A DNA stretch of 64,000 nt, from assembly GCA_036583965.1 (NCBI GenBank), contig JAZBQD010000027.1, positions 22,761,001 through 22,825,000 of the forward strand, in the 5' to 3' direction. Shown piece by piece: positions 12,801 through 21,400 of this stretch (its first letter is position 1; each line of letters opens with the position of its first letter). The position numbers and the translations under genes are program-made. This stretch comes from Prunella strophiata (lineage: Eukaryota > Chordata > Aves > Passeriformes > Prunellidae). The notes beneath the pieces were generated by a model. That model ran no database searches, was not told where the DNA came from, and was given only the letters and a program-made list of their open reading frames with translations.

Positions 12801-14905
12801 AAAGATGACTGACACAGCAAAAACCAGAGCTTTAAGGCGCAGTTTGGAAAAGGCCAATGAAAAGAGCAGAGAAGAAAACAAACTGGGCAACAGAACTGCA
12901 ATTGCAATTGACCACCTTCTAAAATACAAACATCTCTCCTACATTCTTGCAGCACTAAAACATCTTGGTCAGTATTTTATTTTATTATAACTGATGGATT
13001 TTCAGAAGGATAAAAACTGGATTTTTTTTCAGCTGAGGAGAGTTCATAATGATATTTAGGCTTTCTGCGTGACTATAAAATGTGAGTGCTAGAGAGAATA
13101 ATGGAGGGTTTTCTAGACTAAAATTAAATTATTGATTTAAAAATAATATTTAAATGGTAGTATAGAGAAAGGAAATCCTGGATGATTGCTCTAATTTTTC
13201 TGTCAGTCCTAGTAGTGCTATACCTAGCATAAGTTTATTATCATTTTTACTATCAGTTTATGTTCTCTGTGGATCATTTTGTCTGGAATATTAAAACTAT
13301 TGCTTTAAAAACACTTACTTAAATCAATAATTGCTGTTATTACTTTGCACTTTTACTTAAAAATGGAGAAAATCCTGGTTTGTAATTATTTTGCTTGAAT
13401 TTCAGAGTTTTTTTTTTTTCTCTATTTGTTTTTCTTTAATTATTTTAGAGGTGGCTACCAGGCTGTCCCCACTGTGTTGTGAAAATATGGCCCAGAGCAG
13501 AGCAATCTTCAGTATTTTCCTTCTGATTCGAAGCTGCAACCGGAGTGTTCCATGCATGGATGTGATCAGATACTCAGTTCAGGTTCTACTCAATGTTTCA
13601 AAGGTAACTTGAATATTTTCTTTTGTAGGTTTATAAGCAATAGGACTCCTTTATTGTAGTACTTGTTTATCCACAAAATTTCTGAATAAATCTGGAGCAA
13701 CAAAAGTAGTAGTTTTGAATAAAAATAGCCTCTGACTTTTCACTGCTGTTTTGAAACCAGTTATTTATTTACTTTTTAATAGTTATATGAAAGTTTTTGG
13801 TGAAAAAATTACTTCATGGCCTTAAGGCATTGCAAGGTATCACAAATACTTTTAAATTTCTCTAAAATTATTATAATTTATTTCTTTATTATAAATATAG
13901 AATCAGATTCTAAAGGATTCTAAACAAGGGAGGAAGCACAAAAGGCACCTTTTTATAATCTGTTAAAATTGTGTAAATATAGAAGTGATTTATATTGCTT
14001 GGATACCAGTTCAGCTACAAATTTATTCTAGGGGAGAATATGGGTTTTGCTTTTTCCTCTTAATAGTAACCTGTAAACTAAGGATACTTTAAAGATCTGT
14101 CTATAGGAGCCCTCTTGTCTCTCTCTTGTTTAACAGTATGAAAGAACTACTCGAGCAGTTTATGAAGCTGAAAATTCTATAGATACTTTACTAGACCTAC
14201 TGCAAATGTACAGAGGCAAAGCTGGGGACAAAGTTTCAGAGAAAGGAGGGAGCATTTTCACAAAGACCTGTTGTTTGCTGGCCATCCTTTCAAAGGACTC
14301 TAAAAGGGCTTTGGTAAGACCTAAATGTTTTGGGTTTCATGGTTTAATTTAACATACTTTTCTTGCATGTTTTGCTGGTGTTGGTAATTTTTTTTCTCTC
14401 CTGTACCTGTTATGGCTGTAATATTAATTTCAACTAAACTGTTAAAAAAAAAAAAATGCATTTCCAAGATGGTCAACACACTAATTTTCTTGATGTAAGC
14501 TGCTTTTGAGCTTGCAGTATTGACTGTGCTGTTTTCACCTTTCCTCAGGAAATCCGAGGCATGCCAAGAACTGTTTCTTGCATCCAGAGCCTCTATAAGC
14601 TCACAGCTCGGAAACACAGGATGGATGCAGAGAGAACACTTGTGAAGCAGAAAACAAACACTGCCTTAGGTGGGAGCTCCTCTGTTCCAGTAACTCCCCT
14701 AAGAATAAAAACAGTTTCAAGGTAAGCACTTCAAAATTAGTCTTGTATTTCTGCTGTGACATTGAAATATTTTAATGCAAGCCACTAATCTTTTCACAGG
14801 ATTAAACCAGACTGGGTCTTGAGGAAAGATAACATGCAAGAAGTTGTGGATCCTCTGCAAGCAATTGTGATGGTGATGGACACACTTGGTATTGCCTGCT
14901 ACTGA
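688..14905 (+). CDS. ASPM: ASPM, abnormal spindle microtubule assembly protein, 3' part (13 exons, 5' end outside window)
   Basis: ASPM acts at spindle poles and centrosomes, where it binds microtubule minus ends and calmodulin (known for the family; human loss causes primary microcephaly). Seen here: coding exons 688-882, 2155-6788, 7734-7883, 8167-8333, 9169-9328, 9826-10035, 10552-10701, 12133-12325, 12775-12967, 13449-13603, 14137-14313, 14549-14721 and 14800-14905, all with AG/GT borders and compatible phases. The first eight are dense IQ calmodulin-binding repeats (pattern IQxxxRxxxxR, often spelled AAVVIQSxYR). The last five encode the conserved C-terminal helical domain, with motifs such as [17 protein letters not shown] and KPDWVLR, ending [10 protein letters not shown]. 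The N-terminal ASH and calponin-homology regions lie upstream of the window. Nine one-base insertions interrupt the frame (eight in the giant exon, one in exon 12133-12325); I treat them as assembly errors because no base-substitution stops occur. Identification is near certain. Confidence 0.96.
1561..2041 (+). mobile_element. tRNA-Ile-derived SINE with CR1-like tail (TguSINE1-like), split by an LTR
   Basis: The head at about 1561-1645 keeps tRNA internal promoter blocks (AGCTCAGTTGGTTAGAGC for box A and GGGTTTGATCCTGG for box B) and an AAT anticodon-like loop, as in tRNA-Ile. It is followed by a CR1-like tail (GGACTCAATCCTTGTGG). The tail is cut at 1676 and resumes at 2012-2041 (CCTTCCAACTC, then CTGTGGTTCTG). 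It sits in an ASPM intron and is not a functional tRNA. Confidence 0.7.
1677..2011 (-). mobile_element. Solitary retroviral-type LTR, inserted inside the SINE
   Basis: 335 bp that starts TGTCACAG and ends ATCACA, i.e. TG...CA borders. It is flanked on both sides by the 6-bp duplication CCTTCC (1671-1676 and 2012-2017). On the minus strand an AATAAA polyadenylation signal falls about 60 bp before the element's 3' end. No viral genes are present. A six-base target duplication would fit a class II (ERVK-like) element; the family is not recognised. Confidence 0.65.
2155..6788 (+). CDS. ASPM: ASPM giant IQ-repeat exon (contains eight 1-base insertions)
   Basis: 4634 bp between acceptor ...CCGGCAG and donor GTACTT. 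It matches the single very large IQ exon of vertebrate ASPM (about 4.7 kb in human). It encodes roughly 60 IQ motifs of about 25 residues in alternating long and short spacing; each motif would be one calmodulin or light-chain site on a long helix. The reading frame moves by +1 eight times, near 3068, 3773, 3909, 4454, 4742, 5218, 5320 and 6272. At each point IQ homology resumes without loss of residues. Removing eight bases gives 4626 bp, divisible by three and phase 0/0, as expected. There are no in-frame substitution stops between the breaks. Confidence 0.93.
7285..7398 (+). mobile_element. CR1 LINE 3' end
   Basis: Typical CR1 tail: GGGGGTTGGAACTACACC, then AAAGGTCCCTTCCAACCC and ATTCTAGGATTCTGTGAG. 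Lies in an ASPM intron. Confidence 0.8.
7734..7883 (+). CDS. ASPM: ASPM exon: IQ repeats
   Basis: 50 codons, phase 0/0, acceptor TTTGAAG and donor GTAATC. IQ motifs [12 protein letters not shown] and [14 protein letters not shown]; ends AAITIQ. Confidence 0.92.
8167..8333 (+). CDS. ASPM: ASPM exon: IQ repeats
   Basis: 167 bp, phase 0 in and phase 2 out, acceptor TGATAG and donor GTAATA. Encodes [24 protein letters not shown] and [12 protein letters not shown]; the last codon (Arg) is completed by the next exon. Confidence 0.91.
9169..9328 (+). CDS. ASPM: ASPM exon: IQ repeats
   Basis: 160 bp, its first base completing the split Arg codon; ends phase 0 before GTATGT. Encodes [16 protein letters not shown] and [15 protein letters not shown]. 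Confidence 0.91.
9826..10035 (+). CDS. ASPM: ASPM exon: IQ repeats
   Basis: 70 codons, phase 0/0. Acceptor TTTTTCAG, donor GTTGGT (weaker than consensus). Motifs [26 protein letters not shown] and [16 protein letters not shown]. Confidence 0.91.
10552..10701 (+). CDS. ASPM: ASPM exon: IQ repeats
   Basis: 50 codons, phase 0/0, acceptor TTCTACAG, donor GTTGGT. Starts [13 protein letters not shown], contains [12 protein letters not shown] and ends SVLIIQ. Confidence 0.9.
11626..11690 (+). mobile_element. CR1 LINE 3' fragment
   Basis: Short degraded CR1 tail: TGGATGATCATTGTAGGTCC, then CTTCTAACTGAAAACCATTC. Confidence 0.6.
11726..11958 (+). mobile_element. CR1 LINE 3' fragment
   Basis: CR1 sequence in sense order: GGCTGGACATTAGGAATAAG, TGGAATGGCTGCCTGGGGAG, CCCCATCCCTGGGTG, GGTTGGACTCAATGATC and TTCCAACATAGTCATTCTGT. 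Only about 35 bp separate it from the previous fragment. Confidence 0.8.
12133..12325 (+). CDS. ASPM: ASPM exon: last full IQ repeats, very GC-rich, one 1-base insertion
   Basis: 193 bp between TTACACAG and GTAAGA. Begins [13 protein letters not shown] and ends [13 protein letters not shown]. The two halves are in different frames; one extra G in the GGG at 12266-12268 explains it, and 192 bp restores phase 0/0. Base composition is far more GC-rich (many GCG/CGC) than the neighbouring exons. Confidence 0.86.
12775..12967 (+). CDS. ASPM: ASPM exon: end of IQ region and start of C-terminal domain
   Basis: 193 bp, phase 0 in, phase 1 out; acceptor TTCTGTAG, donor GTCAGT. Encodes [11 protein letters not shown], then a Lys/Glu-rich linker and YILAALKHL, which leads into the C-terminal domain. 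Confidence 0.93.
13449..13603 (+). CDS. ASPM: ASPM exon: C-terminal helical domain
   Basis: 155 bp, phase 1 in, phase 0 out. Encodes [33 protein letters not shown] and VQVLLNVSK, nearly identical to the mammalian C-terminal domain. Confidence 0.95.
14137..14313 (+). CDS. ASPM: ASPM exon: C-terminal helical domain
   Basis: 59 codons, phase 0/0, acceptor TTTAACAG, donor GTAAGA. Contains [15 protein letters not shown], a hallmark of the family C-terminus. Confidence 0.94.
14549..14721 (+). CDS. ASPM: ASPM exon: C-terminal helical domain
   Basis: 173 bp, phase 0 in, phase 2 out. Encodes [17 protein letters not shown] followed by a Ser/Thr-rich linker and RIKTVSR. Confidence 0.93.
14800..14905 (+). 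CDS. ASPM: ASPM last coding exon with stop
   Basis: The first base completes Arg, followed by [15 protein letters not shown] and [10 protein letters not shown], then TGA at 14903-14905. Matches the end of mammalian ASPM. Confidence 0.95.
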
Positions 14906-15104
14906 AATGTAAATGATGTATAGGAAGATGTATTTGTACAGTATGTATGTAGTAAATGGATAAATGATTTTTTAAAAAAAGCCAATAAGTGTTAAACTAC
15001 TGTTGGAAATATTTTTTTTAGATTAACATTAACATTTTGCTAACTTTTTGTATTGCATACAGTTTTGAAACCCTATTTTGTACTACTATCAAAAGCAATT
15101 GTAC

Positions 15105-15110
15105 AATAAA
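15105..15110 (+). terminator. ASPM polyadenylation signal AATAAA
   Basis: First canonical AATAAA after the ASPM stop, 200 bp into the 3' UTR. A second AATAAA-type hexamer lies near 15150. Cleavage just after either would give a short 3' UTR. Confidence 0.6.
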
Positions 15111-15737
15111 ATCAATTAACTGGAATTTACTGGAAATTTCACTGTGCAGTAATAAACTGTTGTCCCACAACTGTGCATATTTACAAATACCATGGGATTC
15201 TTCACTCTGGTTAGATATTGTATAATTCTATTAAAAGCAGTTGTTTGTGGGGGACAGTAATGTCTGATCTAGAGAGGTGTAGAAAGGGAGGCTTGGGCTG
15301 TGGATTTCAAAACTGGCTGGTTTTGGGGAGCTTGAGTCTAGTAATATCATGAGGAATCATGTATGGCAGCAAAAAAAGAAAATACAATTTCTCTGTTTTG
15401 TAAATATTGCAAGATAGTGATGGAACAACAGGATGTTGTCAGGGTGAATTTAGAAATTCTGACCTGACATTTTAGGGGAGATGATCTGGGAGTTTTTTCT
15501 GCCTATCAAATGAGCAGCACACACAAGCATGCATCTCCTCTGGCTGAAGAGATTGCTCATCACAGCATCCCTGTTCATCCTGTTCTCTTCTGCTTTCTCA
15601 GAATTGCATTTTCTTAGGGAAAGGCCAAGATACTGCAAACTGTAAAATTATACCCTCCCATTCCCAGATTTAAGAGAATAGATCTCTAATGATGCTAAAT
15701 CAACTGACAGCTATTAGTCAGTGAGGTGACTGTAAAT

Positions 15738-15831
15738 TGGGGTTTTTTTTGTTTGTTTTGGTTTGTTTTTTTGTTGGGTTTTTTTTTTGTGTGTGGTTTT
15801 TTGTTTTTTTTTTTTTTCTTTAAAAAAAACC
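15738..15831. repeat. T-rich low-complexity tract
   Basis: Runs of T broken by single G residues, ending in an A8 block. Low-complexity DNA between ASPM and F13B. Confidence 0.8.
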
Positions 15832-16291
15832 ACTTGGAAGAGGCTTGCTGTATTCAACACAGCTCAGACAGATAATAATAGTGGCTATGTTGTTCATGTA
15901 AGAAACTCCAAAATCATGAATAGCTATAGCATGCAACTGCCTGGTTTACTCAGGGGCTAGGCTGGAGGATGGGGGAATTGTCTATTTCCTCTGATTTCAG
16001 CCAAGGTAAATAATCTGATAACAGAATGCCCTTTAAACTTGGGACTCTGGAGGTTGTGAGGGGAACAGTTATCAGCAAAATTTAAATTGTTCCATAAGCT
16101 CATTGCCTGATTTCACTGTAAAATGATAAATTACAGATGGCAAAGTGTGTCAAATGGAAAGTAGAATACTGCCAGTCTGGTGCTAAGGTATTTGGAGAAC
16201 TAATATAAATGAAAATAGTTTTTCCAGTGAATTAACTTGTTACAAAATACCATAGACATTAAGGCATTTGTTGAATACCTTTGAAAATTCA

Positions 16292-16304
16292 GTTAATTAT
16301 TTAC
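16292..16304 (+). promoter_or_regulatory. Candidate HNF1 site in F13B promoter
   Basis: GTTAATTATTTAC matches the palindromic HNF1 consensus GTTAATNATTAAC at 12 of 13 positions and lies 62 bp upstream of the F13B start codon. F13B is a liver-made plasma protein, and HNF1 is a liver activator, so the site is well placed. This is a motif match only. A TATAAA at 16204-16209 is further upstream and less convincing. Confidence 0.5.
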
Positions 16305-16366
16305 AAAAGTAATACTTAGAGAGTTTTCACAGGTGGTGGAAACTGTAAATGGAGACAGGAAAGAAG

Positions 16367-16430
16367 ATGAAATTTAAAAGCTATTTTATCTTCCTAGTTA
16401 CGGTGTGTTCAAGGAAACTCTTTGCAGAAG
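16367..16430 (+). CDS. F13B: F13B exon 1: signal peptide
   Basis: Starts at ATG and encodes a short basic-hydrophobic leader (MKFKSYFIFLVTVCS), ending in phase 1 before GTAAAT. Similar in design to the human leader MRLKNLTFIIILII. Confidence 0.85.
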
Positions 16431-18388
16431 GTAAATACACTGAATTCTATTGTACATTGAATCTAGAATATGCAGTCTTGGTAATTTAAGTGCAATGTCT
16501 TTCATCTCTTTACTGAGTAAACACTGCTTTTTAAATTTAAATACAGTTCTGTTGTGACATGGCTGATGATCACAATTCAGCTGTCCCTGATTCCTGTCTA
16601 AGCCTCAAAGCTGTAATATTGAAATGTTCAGCCTTTAGTTCAGAAGAAATTTCTTTAGGAACGTTGTACTATTTGAAATTTTGTGCTATTAAAACATTTA
16701 ATATATTGAAGTGTCTTGGGGATTGAAGTATTTTTCACTTTGTTACAAAGCACAATAGTGGAGGTTAAATGGAACCTGCAAAAGTTAATGTGGGGTTGTC
16801 CTGCATTTTTCTGTCCCTATTTTCAGCACTGATTTCTTCTTTTGGTTGTTGTTTTTGGGTTTTTGTTTGTTTTGATTTTGTTATTTTGGGGTTTCTTTAA
16901 GTAGCCTAATGTCATAGCACTACTATGTAAAAAGGTTTTCTCCTATTACTGAGGATTGTTGTTTTGGGGTTTTTTTTAATTGCCATTCTGCTTGTTATTT
17001 CCTTAATCTCCATTTCTTGTTTATTTTCTGTTGACTGTTCTTAAATTCCCTATCTTAAGCAAGTCTAACTCCTATATTGCCTCCTAGCAGCTTGTCCTAC
17101 TTTCCTGGTAACATTTTCTGAATTAAGGAGCTGAGGCACTGCTAATCCTGACACTTGTCACTGAATTTTACACTAGGCATTGGTGTTTTCATGCAGGAAA
17201 GGGTTCTCCTGCTTCTGGGCAAAATAGAGTAAAATAAAGGTGTCCTGCATCAGTTTTGCCCAGTTCACAGTCAGGAAGTTTTATTCTACAGCTGATATTC
17301 TTCCGAACCCTAAGAGCAAAAGCTGATAAAATTGTGATATATCTTCATTTCAGCAGGTCTTAAAAGGCCCTTTGTATTACTAAGTATTCAGAATTTTGTT
17401 CTTGTTTGAAAGCCTGAATCAATCAAGCTGATATTAGATAAATTAATGCAAAAACATTCATATCTGGGCTGAAATTTTTAGTGGGAAATCTATTATCTTT
17501 TTACAGATACACCTTGTGATTTGCCACAGATAGAAAATGGAAACCTTGCCCAGTACTATTACAGTTTCAAAAGTTACTATTTCCCTATGCATAAAGGAAA
17601 AAAAGCTCTCCTATTCTTGTATGGTTGGTTACACAACTGAAAGTGGGACTCAAGATGGAAGAATAACTTGTACAGAAAAAGGATGGTCTCCAGTGCCACG
17701 ATGCTACAGTGAGTTAGCTTTATTCATCTCATTGCTTCCAGCAGGAGCATTTCCTGGGACTTAGAGGAAAAGAAACTGCATAAGAGAAAGGATAAAATGT
17801 ACAGGGTGCAATCAGTTATTTATGTTGAGACTACATAGGTTTATGTAGGTTTATTATTTTTACAATAATACGTATTTTAAGGGCATTTACCCATTTATAT
17901 TTTTTATAAGAACATAAAGTTTTCCAGTTTTCTTAGTCTGGGAAAACTATTAGTTTTCCCTTAGATGTATAACTTCTTGAGTCTCCCTAGCTCTAGATCC
18001 CTTGGCTGTATTCCATGTGGTTACCAGTGGTTCAATGATTGGAGCAGTTTCTTCACTAGGTCAAGAAAATCAGATTAGATCAGTATAGTTACACATCCCT
18101 TCTTTTGCTTGCAGGAGAAAAAGAATATTCAATTTTTTCTTTCTAACTAAGCTGTCTTTCCTTCAGGAAAATGCACCAAGCCTCTTTTGGAAAATGGCTC
18201 ATTTTACAGTACAGAAATGGACTTCAAAATCCATGAGAAATTGCAATACAAATGTAATCCAGGCTACCACACCCCAAGTGGTGCTACTGAAGATACAGTG
18301 CAGTGTCAGCCACAAGGATGGTCCTTCCAGCCACGCTGCACTAAAAAACTTGGTAGTGTTCTGCATTTTTTCCATTCTAATCCATTGC

Positions 18389-18456
<68 letters not shown>

Positions 18457-21400
18457 CCACTGTCCTTGCTGTCCCTGTAGGGCCAAACTGCCTATGACAG
18501 GCTGTCATTTGAGTGCTCCTAAAGCAGGTTCTCAGCTGTGCCTCTGGGGAAAAACTTGTCAGGTTTCACATGCTGCTGGTTTTGTGCATTTGTAAAATGA
18601 TACATGTAAAATGATATCTCTAAAATGGATCAGTAGAGATTAAATCACACTTTTTCAAATAAATCCATTCCCATACAAAGCTTTCTGTTCCAAATGATGA
18701 GTGGAAAGCTTTTGCCAACAACTGCATTTGTAGTTATTCATTATTCTGCCTGGGGTATGGCCACTTCTAAGGCGTATCTTCGGGAAGCTTTGGAATACTC
18801 CCAACAAAAAGAGCAGCTAACATGATGCCTGTGCTTTATTTCTTGGAGAGCGGTGCCAGGTGCCCCGGTTGGAGCACGGCAGCTACTCCGGGGCGGCGCG
18901 GGAGCTGCGGCCGAACGGGACGCTGCGGTACCGCTGCGGGCACGGATATCGCACCGCCGCCGGCACCGCCGCCGACACCGCGCTCTGCCTCGCCCACGGC
19001 TGGGCCGTGCCCCCCAGCTGCACCCGTACGTCAGCCCCGCTGCAAACTCATTAAAATCACACCTTACAATCACCTGCTGGGTTTACACTGCTCTGTTGTC
19101 TTCCCAGGGATAACTTGCTCCACTTTGAGGGAAGTAGCTCATGGAGGTTTCTATCCTGTGAAGAAAACCTATGAAGAAGGAGATGTGGTTCACTTTTTCT
19201 GTGACAAACATTATTCTGTCACTGGATTTGACTTAATTCAATGCTATAATTTTGGGTGGTATCCAGACCCTCCAGTGTGTGAAGGTACCCTGTTTTTATA
19301 GTTTTACTGTATCAAATTCTTAGAGAAAATATTGTACCTTCTTTCAAGAAATGCTTCATGAATACAAAATAAAAATACGGGGGTTATACCAGTTTGTAAC
19401 CTAAATATAAATCAAGTGTTAGTCAAAGGGCAGGGAGCCAAGGCAGCAGGAAGGGGGGCAATGGTAATTGGAACTACATTTCAGTGACCTCTAACAGCAC
19501 AGCAGATACTGTCTCTTACTGCCTCTCCAAGTTGTATCCCAGAGAAGCAGGAATCAACAGTTACAGGGAATTTTTTAGACACTGAAGTTTAATAAACTGT
19601 TCAGAATACATGAAAGGTTAACCAGGCCTGCTTAATCCTGCCTTGTGGGATGGGGATGTACCTCTTGAGAGGCATTAAAAATAAAATTTGTAGCAAGGTC
19701 TTCCTTAGCTTGTGGTACATTTCAGAGTTGTACAGCCTCCCCAAACTTTACTTGTCTTGAACAGATTAAATAAAAGATTGTCCTGAGGACAGAAACACAA
19801 CTTTAGCAATTGCTATCACTTCCCCAGTCACTGGGGCATAATGTATAGTCTCAGTAAAGAAAGTTCCCTAAAGAATGAAAGGTGAACTACTTGAGATATA
19901 GAACAGAGCAGGAAGCAGCACAAAACAACCTTTACTACAGCTTAGACTCCAGCCCTATGTTTATTCTCATGGCACAGCAGGATCTTTTCTTGAGTGAGTG
20001 CAGAGAAGGTGGGGATGCTCAGGAGGATGAAAACAAGGCCTAAATCCACTTTTGAGGATACAGTAATCACAAACTTAATTTGGAGATAGGAAATGGGCTA
20101 TGATTATTGTTTCTTCTCTAGCATTAGAATTAATACATAATCTACTTTAAATATTATATGAATGGAGGGTATGGGAAATCTCTATTTCCTGGAGTCCTAC
20201 AAAGAACATTTTATTAAGTCTCTGTGGAGAAATTACAAATTTATTTATAGCAGTACGATGACATAGTACTTCTACTTTATATTTGTGGAATGCAAAATCA
20301 CTTGTTTGTTCAGGTCTCCCATTGTATTAAGAAAATTTTATTAAGAAATTACTCCAGCTTAGCCAAAAGAGCTTTGTGAGTGATAGGCTTGCATTGTGTA
20401 TGGTTAGCTTAATTGTACGTGGTTTTGGTAAGAGAGAAAACAATATGCAATTTTTTATTTTCAGATGTAAAAAATAAATGTCCTCCACCACCACTCCCTC
20501 GTGGCCATATCAGCACAGCCAGAAGAACATATCATAGTGGAGACAAAGTTCGTGTACAGTGCACCTTGGGAGGGAGAGGGTCTGAGGAAATCCAGTGTGA
20601 AGGAGGAAAATGGACATCCCCCTCTGTCTGTATTGGTGAGCTACTTCTGTGAAGGCAGACAACTGAACTGAAGTGATTCTTCAACCCATGCCTTAATTTT
20701 CTGGAGAGTCTCAGTTTCCATATCTGCAAAACTGTTATCCTCCCTCTCTTAAAAGGCTTGAGAGGCAAAGTGCTGCATATTTTGCAGGCAATCCATGGTT
20801 CCCAGATTAAAAAGGATGAGCTAGGTGAATTCAGCTGCCACCTGTGACATCTTCCCTGGAAAACTGGGATTATTACATTTTACAGTGCATCATGTCTGTC
20901 TGCTTTAGTTCTTTAGAATGAGCTGTTTTCTGTGAAAACTGGTTCTGAGTCTCTGCTGTGGTTACAGGAGCTGTGGATAAACAGGAATCTGGGGAAACTC
21001 CACCACCACTCGAGGCAGATGCAGAAATAAGGGCAAGTCAAACACATCACAATGAAGACATGAGTAGGTGAACATTGCTCTTCTATTTAAAAGGGACTCT
21101 CCAATCCAATTATGGGCATGTTATGACTACTTTTATTCTTTTGCTATAGGACAGTTCTTTATTCTTGGAAATGCTTGCATGGGCTACAGATGTCAATGTA
21201 GCCAATAAATAAAAGGCCATTGTTCCTTATTTCTAAATTACACCAATAAGCCTGCTTTGTATTTGTAATTTTATTTTGTACAAAGCATTTACTTTCAGTG
21301 ATTTTGTGCCCTTTAATATTATTTGGAGATGTAAATTCTTGAGTATTTTGTTGTTCCTTTGATTAATACTTACAATGAGGGTTCCTTTGGTTTTTTTTTT

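Larger units (their letters stand above)
14906..16366. other. ASPM 3' UTR and ASPM-F13B intergenic spacer
   Basis: The first 200-250 bp are ASPM 3' UTR. Then comes AT-rich spacer with a T-rich low-complexity run at 15738-15831, followed by the short F13B upstream region. No other gene seen. The spacing puts two co-oriented genes about 1.5 kb apart. Confidence 0.7.
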
